Source of the DNA: Cephalotus follicularis
Taxonomy: Eukaryota > Streptophyta > Magnoliopsida > Oxalidales > Cephalotaceae
NCBI GenBank assembly: GCA_001972305.1
Contig: BDDD01001671.1
Location: 163,788-227,787 of the forward strand
Length of the DNA: 64,000 nt
Direction of reading: 5' to 3'
Part shown: piece after piece, positions 45,516-57,528 of the stretch
How the letters are laid out: each line of letters begins with the position of its first letter
Numbering within the stretch: position 1 is the stretch's first letter
Program-made: the position numbers and the translations under genes
Notes under the pieces: model-generated
Seen by the model: the letters and a program-made list of their open reading frames with translations, nothing else
Told to the model about the DNA's origin: nothing
Databases searched by the model: none

Positions 45516-48210
45516 TGTAACACCCCCGAGCTGTGGGAGCCCTTACAGGTCATAATACAGAAACTTAACATAACATAATAAAAAGGCTCAGCTTTATTAA
45601 AAACATGATGGTCTAAAACATAACTGATAACATACTAAAACTAAACAAAGTATGGAAACTTATTCAAAACCAAAAGTGTCATAAACTAAAACTAACATAT
45701 TATTCACAAAATCGGGCCCTACTACGGCCATACGATAGCATAAACACAGCAGGATCAACTCCTAGATGATCCTCAATCAGAAGGGAGTCAACTCTCATCA
45801 CACATTGCCCCGTCGCTCCTGATAACCTGCCGCATGGAAACAAAAGCGCGGCTGAGCAAACCTCAGTACGAATATAGAATGTAAAAATAGTAAACTATAT
45901 TTTAAAGCAGTAAGATTTCAAACGTGCTTCAACAGAAATCTTAGACAAATAAACAGTTTAAAATATTCGTTGTGAATGCCCACGACAAAACATATAAACC
46001 AATTCATAGCTTTGAAAACATAAAGCATACCTTTTCAAAACATAGGTTCCATAACTGAGCATCATAACATATTACATATCAGAAACACATATAACAAGGG
46101 ATTCGCGACATCCACACTGCCAATAGAATTGAAGTGTACGACACTACACAAACAATTCCCATATCATAACATATCACATAACATATAACTAGGATCGATC
46201 CATACGCCTCTATCACAAATCCTATCCAGGGATATCACAGAGAGACGCCGTAAACAAATCACACCGTTACAGAAAGTGTCATGTCCCTGTGCCAGGCCTA
46301 CAACATGCCTATGGTACGCCCCATAGGTGGGTACAAATAAGCTCAGTATTTCACCATTTCAAAACATTGATCTTATCACAATCAATTTAAAACACATATG
46401 AAACGGTTTTCCAAAACATATTCATAAATCGTTATCAAACGATATAAACACATGCTTTCATAAACGGAGAATCAACTCATTTAATTTCCCAATAAAGAGG
46501 TGATTTCATAACATATCATAAACATAGCATAGCTAAATTTATAAAGTAAGAAATATTTAACTCATAAAATATCAAGTGACTATACTTTCAAAATCCAAAA
46601 CATAATGGAGTCATAAACTGAAAGGGGCATATTCATAAAACTGGATTTATTTTGAATAAATCAGATGTCCAAGAAGAGAATTATCCGTACCTTATGCGAT
46701 TACTGATTTAACTTATGAATAAATGATAATTCTAATAGCCCCACGTAGCACAATGATCTATACAATATAACAAGGGTCTAAAAAATCATTTTAGGCATAA
46801 ATCAGAATCATAAAGATGTTTAAAACAAATCCGGAATCAACGGAAGAACCAAGGGATAAGAGAATATGAAAACAGAAATTTACAGGACAATCCAGCCGAC
46901 TGGTATAGGACTCCAGTCGACTGTCCAAAGGGTGGCAATCGACTACACAATAGGGCCAGTCAACTACACAAACCGAAACGCAGGCACTCCACTATGACAG
47001 GGGTCCAGTTGGCTGCACAACACAAAACAGTCGACTGTATTCATAAGACAGCAGACTACACAAGTGAAACAGTTCACTGGTCATATAGACAGCCGACTGT
47101 TCTGAGTGACAAAACAACAAACTATGACAGTTTTGTGCAATCTTGCTGCCAAAACTCGGATTACTCAATACCAGAAGACTACCAACACGTAAAATGACAC
47201 TGTATGGCATTTAAAACGATAACACAACACTGAATTCAAGTAAGATATGTTGAAAGTGATTAACTTAAGATGAGAGATGAACTTAAACCATGCATTCCTC
47301 TTCCTAATAAATTTTCTGTCAAGTTACCATTATCATATCTTAAAACCAGATTACACAATACATATGAGATGTCTACAGGCTTACTAACATACTCAGAACA
47401 ATTGATAAAACATGTAAAGGCAGAAACCAAAACTGAAATTAAACTCTAGCAGCCTCTATATGCAAAAATGGATTCATGACAAAATTAACAAATGAACCAT
47501 CACAGTAAGGCAACAAACTGACCTGTAATGGTAACAAAAACTGTTGGAGAACACATAATTCTCAAGCTTAAACATGGATGTTCACAGAATCAAAGAGAAG
47601 AAAAACATACGGTTCAAGGATTTGGCCATGCCATACATATACACATAAAACACTTCCTAAATTGAACCTTGAAGAGACAAACCTGATTGATGAAGCAAGA
47701 GACGTAGAGAACACGGCTGAATCACAATAGCAGGTTCGGCAGCCACCAACTCACAGGAAGAGATGGCAGAAGATATTAGCATTAGCCAACTTAAATAACA
47801 ACAGAGGAAGCAAAACGGAATAGATGGGGAAAAGGAAACAAAATCGGTTCAGATAAGGAAGAAGTGGACATTTTTAGGGAGAGAAGAATGAAAGAGGGAG
47901 AGATATGCGTAAAAGAGTTATGAGAGGGAGAAGGAGACGGGAGAGATAAGGGAGGGAGAGGAGAAATAGAAGAAATAAAATTAAAAGGAATTTATTTTAA
48001 AAAGGTTTTAAAATAAAACATGTTTAACAAATTTAATATGTATAAATAATAACATAAACTCAACCAAAACACATACACATAATGATATACCCAAAGTCAA
48101 GGCTAATATCAGTCAGCTCGACTCATAACCCAACATAAAGTAGACAACTACTTATCGAAATAGATAAAAAGCCCAAAAAAAAAATACGTATGGACAAACA
48201 GGGTATAACA
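45516..48210 (-). repeat. Element G 5' LTR, 2695 bp
   Basis: On the minus strand it starts TGTTATACCC (one change from the usual TGTAATACCC) and ends GGGGGTGTTACA. It is the best full reference for the LTR pieces at 6193-7586, 38718-39533 and 40084-40778. A CAGTCGACTG palindrome cluster lies at 46890-47105. I see no gene. Confidence 0.9.
46890..47105. repeat. CAGTCGACTG palindrome cluster in the G 5' LTR
   Basis: Units include CAGCCGACTGG, CAGTCGACTGTCC, CAATCGACTAC, CAGTCGACTGTATT and CAGCCGACTGTT, with decayed forms such as CAGTTGGCTG and CAGTCAACTA between them. The cluster is about 1.1-1.3 kb from the LTR start. Confidence 0.78.
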
Positions 48211-51200
48211 TATTTGGGATAGCACAGTACACGACTGAGGTCCCCCATATGACCATTTCTATTCAATTTTAGTGTGAGGTGCACTGGATGGAAATGACCA
48301 TGTTTTGGCACTCTGACAATCACACGGTGGGTGGGGATCAAAACGGCTTTATTTCTTTGAGGATTGTGGGTTCGGACTTATACCGAGTTCATACTATTGG
48401 CACAACACACGGTTGTGGATTGTATGGGTCGTGAGGCCAGAACTTGTATCGGATCTTACATTGAGGGCAAGAGGTCCTAATATAAATGGTCTCATGTCTA
48501 ACTATCTAGATATTGTGGCGGTTCATGCACACTACTGGGGTCATGATAAAGAGAGATAGATTCTGATCCCCACTAGGAGGCAAGAGGCTTCTCGAATTCC
48601 ACATGGAGGTGTGGGATACGATTAGAATAGTGGAGGGAGCCATAATTACAAAAGACCAAGGATTATGGTAATAACATAAATGGAATGATCTGTTAATATT
48701 CTCTTTCTTTTTCCTCATATAGGCTGCTAGCTTTTACATACTTGATAATATACTCAAATCGGCAAATAGCACAAACAATTTTCAAACACGTTTAAAACTC
48801 CAAAACTTGAACATCCGTATTTCACTTAATGGAAACGCGTTTAACGCAACATTCTCATGAGCATGAGAGTCGCTCATGTCATGACTGAGATAACCCCGAG
48901 CTAGTGAATGATGTATCCGACCATCATAAGGCCATAGGGGATAAATGATGGAATGACGATTATCGAGCTCGTACCCTATCAATTGTTTGCAAGTTTCCAC
49001 AATTCCGCATGATTAGGTTATGCACTCACAAACCTTGTGTGTCATGCTTACATAACTCAAGGAGTTGTATGGCACCCAATCGAGGACTGTAAAGGTAGAT
49101 TTTGACCAAGAGAGGCTGAGATCGTCTGTGATGCCTCGATTTCCTAGTTGAATAATTTCAAGGGGAGATAGATCAAGTGAATCTAAGTTCCAAGGGTTAA
49201 AACCCAAGGAAGATACAGTTAGTGTAATGGGATTCCATTCTAGGAAGGATCAAAAGTTTTATATGGAGTTACTTCCGTTGTGGGAAGCTAAGGCAATTGG
49301 AAGAGATATAATATGTTCCTATAGTCCAAAGCAGGAAATACCTTATGGTTAGGTACTTTCATGTTTTATCTATTTTACTATGTAAGTTCAATTTGAATTG
49401 TTGGCTCAGATTGTGAGACTAACATTTGTAACTCTTTGCAGGTTGCTGAGAGCCGCTAGACAGCTCAGAGAGCTGATAAAGCTATGGACTAGCTCCATGG
49501 TGATGGATCGAGGATTCACACCTATGTAGTTGGCGTTTATGAATTGTATATTTTTTGTAAATGGTTATGTAATAAAGATTTGATCTCTGTATATAAAGAA
49601 CATTGTATGGAACTTTGTTTATATGTGATATATGTATAAGATGGGCTGTAAGCTCAAATTTTTGGTATAAATTCTCAGTCTTATATATTTCAATGTTCTA
49701 GTTAGTGTAGAGGCACGTGGACATAAGAGATCTATGCCTTCTACAATTACCATAACATTATATTAACAATTCAAAGAAACAAATTAGTAAAAGATATAAA
49801 TCCTTCATACTTATTGCATTATTGATTAGGTCATCCTAGAGATGCTACGAAAACACAATGGTTAAGGATGGTCTATAGGACATCCAGAATGTGTGGTCCT
49901 CTCCAACGTGTGCACCATGTTTGATTGGTGTGATGACCAAATATCTTTTCTCTGAGTGTTGAGAAAAGATAGTGGACATATTAGGTTAAGTCCACACTGA
50001 TGGTAGTGAACCTATATCAGTCAATGCAAATGGAAGTTTTCACTACTTCAATACCTTTACAGGTGTTTTGTCATGGTTTTGGGTAAGTGTTTCAAGAGGA
50101 AACCAAGACTAAAATCCTAAGAAAGAGTCATGGATTTATGACAAGAAGTAGATAATGGTAAGGTCCATTATGTCTTTTATACATTTTCCAAAATCTTTTT
50201 CAAGGTTTATGCATTGCAGATGGCAGAGTATATCCTAATCCTGATTCCTTTGAAATCCATCCCCTCCATATCTAGTGAGATATTCAAATGGAGGAAACCC
50301 AGTCTAAACTGTTTGAGGGTTAAGGCTGTCTAGTTTATATAAGAAGGCGAAAACCTTATAAGCTTGAGGCATGATCGAGACGTTGCCGGTTTGTGGAATA
50401 TTCTAAGAAGTGCTTAGGTTATTATTTTTTACCATCCCAGCACACAAATATGGTTTTGTTTCGTATACTGCAAAATTCCTAGAGAGGAATACCTGATTGC
50501 AGGTAGCAGTGGGAGTTAGGTGAAACAAAAAGAGTTTCCACCAGGTAGAAACCCACAGGATGATAAGGAACTAGAAGTTTATTCTTCTAAAGACATAATT
50601 GGGAAATGATCCCAATCTGAGATAGAATCTCTGTAAGGCATTCCTCTAGCGAGGAGATCAGGCAAAGGTTTTTGACAAAGCCTGAGAAATAAGGTTTTCT
50701 CATTAAGGCACTGACAAACCTAACGTCAGCAAGATGATGAGCCTGTCAGCTACAAGGAAGCAGTGAAGAGCACTGATTCCAAGACATGATAAGAGATCAT
50801 GAAATCCAAAAATGACTCCATGTATGCCTACCAAGTGAGGGACTTGGTATACGCACCCGAAGACTTAAAATTCTATCATATGCAAGCAAATCTTCAAGAG
50901 AAAGATTGGCGTTAATGGTAAAGGTTGAAACCTTTAAAGCGTAATTGGTCGCAAAAGGATATACATTAAGATAAGAGGTCTGTATACTGAGAACTTTCTG
51001 ACCAGTTGCAATGCTTTTGTCCATTCGGATAATGCTTGAAATTGCCACTCATTGTGATAATGAGCTATGGCAAATGGATGTCAAGACAATCTGCAAGAGT
51101 GACTATCTTGAAGAGGACATCTTTATGTCCCAAACCCGAGGGGTTTACATCCAATGAGCATTCACACAAGAGGTGCAAGATCCAAAGGTCTACGACCTTA

Positions 51201-52290
51201 AGCAAGCATCCCGTAGCTGAAATATCCATTTTGATTTTATCAAAGATATGGATAAGCCTAATGTCTATCGAAAATAGGATAACCCAGAAATCACTTTATT
51301 GGCACTGTATGTTGAAGTGCAGTTAAGCAAGAACTTCTCCGTAAAGGATTTGGGAGAGGCTTTCTACATTTTAGAGAATGAAGATCTAAAGAGTAGATCG
51401 AGTAGATTTCTTGGACTTTCCCAAAACCAGTACATCAGAAGGGAGCTGAAATGGTATGGAATGAATTCCATATATGGCTTACTGCCAATTAGCCAAGGAA
51501 TTCACCTTTACAAGAGGATGTCTTTTAAGACTTATGAGGAGAGGACACGCATGAATAGGCAACCTTATGCTCCGGCAATAGGCACCATCATGTATGCCAT
51601 ACATAGTACTAGGCCTGATGTTGATATGCTTAAGGGTTTGGCTAGTCGATTTCAGTCCAGTCCCTGTAAGAGACATTGGGACATTGTCAAGAGGATATAA
51701 TGCCTGTGAAATACTTAGGATTATTTCTTGACACATGGAGAATATAGTGAATTGAGACGTAAGAGTTGGGTCAACTCTAGTTTCAATTGTGATCCAGATG
51801 ATCACAAATCCATTTCAGGATATGTGTTGGTCCTGAATGGAAGTGTTGTGTGAGTGGGAGGAGTTTATGGCAGTCGAGGACTGCAGACTTCACCAGAGAA
51901 TAAAAGTATGTGCAACCTATGATACCGGCTTTTGTATCTTGTTTGGCAGCAAAAGTTCATTGTGGAACTTTATGTGGTTCCTTCCATCATTGTCCAGTTG
52001 TGCAGCATATGGAAGACGATGGGGCTTTGCACAAACCATGGAACCCGGGACTCATTACCGCCCAAACATATACAGCAACGGTATCATTTGATCAGGGAGA
52101 TCATGAATGTAACGTTTCGAAAGAGATGTTATTTAGGAAATATAGGAGTCATCATGAGAGAAGATGTCACCATAGAGAGAGTCACGAGGGAAGCGAACTT
52201 AGCAGACCCACTGACCAAGGCCATGAATAGTGCTAGAGAACGATATGCTTAGGCTGGAGGTCTTAGTGGCTGGAGGGCCAAGTGGGAGAT
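48211..52290 (+). mobile_element. Copia element 2, internal region
   Basis: The leader is collinear with copia element 1 (shared ccacatggaggtgtgggata and gaatagtgg blocks). Gag and pol remnants follow, ending in the purine tract gggccaagtgggagat before LTR TGTTAG. It is more decayed than element 1. The left edge is the element G boundary. The missing first part of the leader is probably at 35638-35744. Confidence 0.78.
48723..52252 (+). pseudogene. gag-pol: Copia element 2 gag-pol remnants
   Basis: Gag (48723-49380) is barely readable. Around 49395-49445 the protease reads GSDCETNICNS, the counterpart of LDTGCGTNICNS in element 1. Integrase pieces lie at 49820-50150. RT appears from about 50790 with frameshifts, then KDLGEAFYIL and PYAPAIGTIMYAIHSTRPDV (51340-51620). 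The catalytic YVDD box is reduced to YVE near 51305, with the following bases missing. RNase H ends with RVTREANLADPLTKAM (to about 52225). Nearly every domain has stops or shifts, so it is an old fossil. Confidence 0.75.
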
Positions 52291-54805
52291 TGTTAGATTA
52301 GGGTATCCCTACAAGCCACGATGAGGCTACAGACATATGTTCTCAACATATGACACACTCTTGAATCGTACATTCTTAGTTCCATTCATGTTTTATTGTG
52401 CATTTTAAATAAATGATTGGCATCTGGCTTTATGTATTATCCCAAACCGTCTCAACGGATCAGTTGACCATCATGTCAACTGAATACACATATAGAGCCC
52501 TGTCCGTAAAGGGTTGGATCTCATGCCTGAGAGGTTATGAGAATGAGATCCTTACTCCCTTGTGACAAAAGTTCCAAGTCATAGGTTCACTCTCTTAGGG
52601 TAATTGATGAACCGCAAAGGTTTTCTGTGTTATGCTTGCTCCGAATGGTAAAGGAGGATGGATCATCTCATTGCCATTTGGGTTTTACCCTAAAGTTGAT
52701 GCGTGGTGCGTGCAGAGGCATGACACTGAACTGACCCACCATAGGTTATGTATTTGGAGAGTCAACACCTCTGTCAATAGAGTTCCTATTGTCGCGGTAG
52801 TGCTTAGTCAAAGGTGACTAGTAGATCATACGTGATTTACATTGTATCGTTAGACCTGAGCGGCTGGAATACTTTGTGTAGTAACTGCTTGGCTTTGATT
52901 TCTGTCTTCCCTAGCACTAGCCACGTGCTGGCAAAAGGGTTGTCTTTGGGCCTTGTGAGAGCGGCATTGAGATGTATGGTCAAGTTCACAAAATGGGATC
53001 GTCACACCCATGTTGAGGGTTATAGGTTCTATAACATCTATGACCGTTGAAGACTTAAAATCCCGGCCGGGTACTGGGAGATTGGGAACAAGAGGTTTCC
53101 AGGGATATCTCTCATAGTCTCAGTGCGTTCATAGAATTATAGTTATCATGGTTTTACCTAGGGGTGACATTTATCCAAACCCTAGTCTGCGGTCAGAGCT
53201 GAGATTATGAAGGATACGCTGCACGTAAATCGATGACAGTGATAAAGTACTGGGGAACCGGATAACGGATAATAGACGCGGTACTTTTTGGTCCACGGAT
53301 CCGGGGGTGATTATAGATCACACCAGGACTATTAGCTGGATAGTCATACCAGAACTTCAGGATGTTCTGCGAAATTTATGATCGTACCGGAAATCCACTG
53401 GGCTTTCGGGTCCTGCCCGATTATTGAAAAAGTGACACATGCTGCACACATGCTCGCTTGGTGGTAAATCTAGTTTTTTACCTAGTATATATTATTTTGA
53501 CATTAGTGGATTGTTTTTCATTCCACTAATAGTGATCTTAATATATCAAGAGATTTAAAACTGGAGCATAATTTAATTTTATAAAATCAAAATTAAAGAG
53601 AGAGTCTTTAATTTACAAATGGAAGAAACTTTTTAAAAATTGAAAGAGATTTAATAAAGGAGAAAAGAGAAATAAGAGAGAAATAGAGAGACTTATTTAT
53701 TAAGTCAAAATAAATTTCTTAAAAACTATCTCTTAATCTCTCTCACACTCTCTCCCTCACATTCTCTCCCGCACCCATGCCTTTTACGAGAGAGAGACTG
53801 CGCTTTGTGCGCAGCGCGCCTGAGGGGAGCGTTTCGGTGGGAGATGGTGACCGCGCTTCTCCCCGGTGTCCGGGTGGAGTCGAGCATCCTTCCCCGGTAT
53901 GTCTCCACCCTTCTCTCTCCCATTTTCTCCTCTTTCTTCTCCTTGGCAAGAAATCACGTTTTCTGCCGCTGCTTTCTCTCGGCGTCTCTTCCACCATCGA
54001 TGATCACATTAGGTGGAGCCAATCAATGGCTCTATCCATTTTGATCTTTGTTTTGCGTTTCCCATGAGCTTTTGCCGGTGTTTGTGCATTGTGATTCGAC
54101 TTTGTCGAGTCGACTCATTGTGCACCGTGGCTTGGCTTTTTGGCCCGAGTCACGTTGCATCTTGGGTTGGTGTGTGTAGGCCTGAAGACGCTAATGCGTT
54201 TTTGGGTCTTGGACGCCGCTGTTGGCGAATGGAGAGTCAACCCAGTGACTCGCCATCAGCCATTTTTGTCATTCCAGGCTGAGTCTCATCGAATCTCGGC
54301 CATCGGTGTGTAGATCATGTGTTTGGAGTCCTTATATGTCGCGACTGGGCATTAGCGAGTGGACCGAGACTCACTGAGTCCGAACTCAGTGAGTCACGGC
54401 CGTTGTTCGCCATCTTTCGGGGCGCTTCCCGGCGTGTCTCCGCCAGAAATGAGTAGAGCAGATTTTTTGGAGTCCAGTGGTGTCAAGATCGGACCTAACG
54501 TGGACTGTACGAAATCCGACGGTGTTACCGATGACCGGCAGTGGCTGCTGCAAGCGTATAGCAGCAAAGTGGTAGAGCCTCCAACATTGGTATGATTGTT
54601 TCACTCTTACTTTTATTGTTACCGACGTGTGTTCGGTTTATCTTTATGTGCATGCTTGATTTTGTTGTTTTAGTTCGATTGTTAATTAAACAGAGATCCT
54701 GGGCTCTTTATTTGGTACTAAGATGTTAGTGTGGACCATGACTTCCAGTCTTGGTGTTTTTGAAAAATTGAAATTATACACGCTTATGTCCTAGGACCAA
54801 ATCAA
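52291..54805 (+). repeat. Copia element 2 3' LTR, about 2.5 kb
   Basis: It starts TGTTAGATTAGGG and is homologous to 33521-35637 over its first 1.1 kb and again at its end (54590-54800). The middle differs: it has a purine-rich then pyrimidine-rich stretch (53600-53770), followed by GC-rich DNA (53790-54560) with GAGTCGACTC (54103-54113) and two ACTCACTGAGT-type repeats (54367-54395). The right end is approximate. Open frames here do not resemble known proteins. Confidence 0.68.
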
Positions 54806-54949
54806 CTGGGAACCCTTGCCAGGTTTCCAACAAGCAGTGGGATAAAGCCCAGGCTTAGTTGATAGTTTTCTTGGGTCTTATGGGTTGTGCATTGCATGCA
54901 TCTCATATAGAATCTTTGCTTAGTAATCCCCTAAACTTGCATGTGAAGG

Positions 54950-56256
54950 ATGGTAGTGCCTCGTGGTCAACCAAGTGGACGTGGTCTTGTTGGAAGTCGT
55001 GGTCATGGTAGGTGTAAGGTGGCCTCTCCACCACGCATGGGTCCTTAAGTTCATGCCGGGCCAGGAGTGGAAGGGCAGGAAGCTCAGTCGACGTTCTGGC
55101 AGCACAGTCTACAGTGCATGTTCCTCCTCCAGCTGGTATGGACAGTCAGTCAGATATGATGCAGACTTTTATGATGATGGCTCAAGCATTGGGAGTTGCT
55201 AGGCCTCACGCTTTACCTATAGAGAGTATGCAGCGTTTGGACGCTACAATATTTGAAGGAACTGCCGATCACGCAGATACGGAGGTATGGTTGAGCTGCA
55301 TTGAAGATATCTTTGAATAGATTGGGATCATGGATGATTCGCGCATTCGGCTTGACTCTTTCTTGATGCATAGGAATGCTCATCGTTGGTGGGATGCTCT
55401 CAAGGTGAGACATGCCGAGGTGGCAAAGATATCTTGGGATATCTTTCGACGGGAGTTCCAACAGTATTTTTATCCTCCAACATATGTGCAGGAAAAGAGG
55501 AGGGAGTTCCTCCATCTATGGAAAGGCAACATGTCAGTGGCGGAGTATGAGTGTCGCTTCATGGAGCTATCTCATTTTGCTTCAGCGCTTGTTGCAGACC
55601 AGGAAGAGCGGTGTCAAAAGTTCCTGGAAGGTTTCAGACCTGAGGTGAGGCATTCAGTTGCTCTCATCACCTAGATAGTTTTCGGCCACTTGGTGGTAGC
55701 TGCCAAGCGTGTCGAGTAGAATCTAGCAGACCAGAGGGCTAGGCAAGACAGAGGTAATAAGCGTGCGGCTTCTTAGGCCGAGCAGGGTGAGAGTGCTTCC
55801 AAGGGTCATGGAAGGCAGAGGAATAGATCCTCTTGAAGGTCTAGTGGTAGAGGATACCATTCGCAGAACAGGTCAGATGGTCAAGGAATGTTTTCCCCGC
55901 AGCCTACATTTTCTTCAGCAACCGATGGTACGTCTCAGGGTGCTGCAGCTTCCTCTCAACCACCGAGACGCCAGCAGTGTGGGAAGTACCATTTTGGGAA
56001 TTGCGAGTTTGATTCTAGTGTATGTTTTCTGTGTGGATAACCAGGACACTTTGTAAGGAATCGTCCCCAAGCTCAGCAGTTGTCAGAAGTGCATGGACCA
56101 GTTGCTTCTCCTAGGCAACAAGCAGGCAGAGGATCAGGACAACAAAGACAGTAATCAGCAGGGTCGAGGACAGGATCAGCAGCTTCACAAGCAATTACCT
56201 CCAGGGCAGGTAGCAGCAGGCCACTGGGTAGACCTGTCGCAACTGCAAGAGTTTAC
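54950..56256 (+). pseudogene. gag: Element I gag
   Basis: ATG 54950 opens MVVPRGQPSGRGLVGSRGHG, matching the basic start of F gag. The frame is then lost and resumes from about 55100. The capsid reads ATIFEGTADHADTEVWLSCI, HRWWDALKVRHAEVAKISW and FQQYFYPPTYVQEKRREFL, then MELSHFASALVADQEERCQK. The zinc knuckle CFLCGxPGHFVRNR has a stop in place of one residue and arginine for the last cysteine. In-frame stops lie at 55318, 55672, 55717, 55774, 55834, 56038 and 56152, all in one frame, so the reading is spoilt mainly by point changes. Relatives align without gaps across most of it. Confidence 0.85.
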
Positions 56257-57528
56257 GCTATGAACAAGGATGATGCCCTTGCAGCTCCAGATGTGGCTAT
56301 AGGCATGGCTGTTATCATTGGCAGAGATGCCACAGTTTTGTTTGATACCGGAGCTGCTTTGTCTTTTATTGCTCATGCATTTTGCATTCATATGGATAAG
56401 CAGTTGTGTCCGTTGGAAGCACATGTAGTGGTTTCAATCCCAACAGGGTAGACCTATCAAGTAGGTCAGGTGTTCAAGGCTTGTGATGTTTTGGTTGGTG
56501 GGCAGAGCTTCCCAACTGACCTTGTTCCTTTCCCCATCAAAGATTTTGATGTCATCCTGGGTATGGATTGGCTTGCAAATAACAAAGCAGTGGTGGATTG
56601 TTCGCGAAGAGTTGTTTCTTTCCTTTTGATGCATGGATCTGTTATGGAGTTTGCTTGTGAACAGCGTTTGGTGCCGATCAAGATGATCTCGACTATGTCC
56701 ACAAGGAAGATCTTGCATAAGGGCACACAAAGTTTCTTTTCTCATGTGGTAGACACGAGGGTGTCCGAGCAAGAGGCTGAAGGTATTCCAGTGGTCCGCA
56801 ATTTCTTGGATGTTTTTCCAAATGATTTATCAGGGTTGCCGCCTGTCCGAGCAACAGATTTTACCATTGAGTTTATCCCTGGTACGTCACCAGTATCCCT
56901 TTCTCCGTATCGGATGGCACCGATAGAGCTAAAGGAGTTGAAGGCACAGTTAGAGGATCTATTGGAGAAGGGGTTCGTCAGACCCAGTGGTTCTCCATGG
57001 GGTGCTCCAGTTTTGTTCGTGAATAAGAAAGACGGTGCTTTACGGTTGTGCATCGATTATAGGCAGCTCAACAAAGTCAAGGTGAGAAACAAGTATCCGT
57101 TGCCTCGGATGGATGACTTGTTTGACCAGTTGAAGGATGCCAATGTGTTTTCAAAGATTGATCTTCAGTCGGGTTATTACCAGCTGAGGATGAGGGAACA
57201 GGATATTCCCAAGACGGCCTTTAGATCCCGATGTGTCCACTTTGAGTTGACAAACGCGCCAGCAGATTTCAAGGAGTTGATGAACCGAGTGTTCCAGCCT
57301 TATCTTGACACCCATGTGGTGGTGTTCATAGATGATGTTATGATGTATTCTCGGGATGTGACCGAGCATGGCGAACACTTGAAGATCGTGCTGCAAACGT
57401 TAAGAGACCATAGGTTATATGCTATGCTCTGTAAGTGTGAGTTCTGGTTGAACAAGGTAGTCTTTTTGGGCCACGTGATCTCGGGCCAGGGAATAGAAGT
57501 GGATCCGAGGAAAGGGAGTTTGTTTTAG
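56257..57528 (+). pseudogene. pol: Element I protease and reverse transcriptase
   Basis: The protease has ATVLFDTGAALSFI and, after a TAG at 56449-56451, continues to [21 protein letters not shown] follows in the same frame: [60 protein letters not shown] and the catalytic FIDDVMMY (about residues 286-293 from 56470). Between RCVHFE and LTNAPADF the conserved LVMPFG segment is missing, an in-frame loss of about six residues in an RT core motif. After VDPRK the frame shifts (about 57512), so RT ends prematurely in this reading. Confidence 0.88.

Larger units (their letters stand above)
40084..48210 (-). mobile_element. Element G: minus-strand gypsy chromovirus with full gag-pol
   Basis: On the minus strand: 5' LTR (48210-45516), primer site, gag, protease, RT, RNase H, integrase, chromodomain-like tail, purine tract, 3' LTR (40778-40084). 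It is the most complete element in the window, but the 3' LTR keeps only its first 695 bp. Gag and the LTR ends show that E is a relative. The right edge abuts copia element 2 leader (tattt), so G probably entered that leader. Confidence 0.88.
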
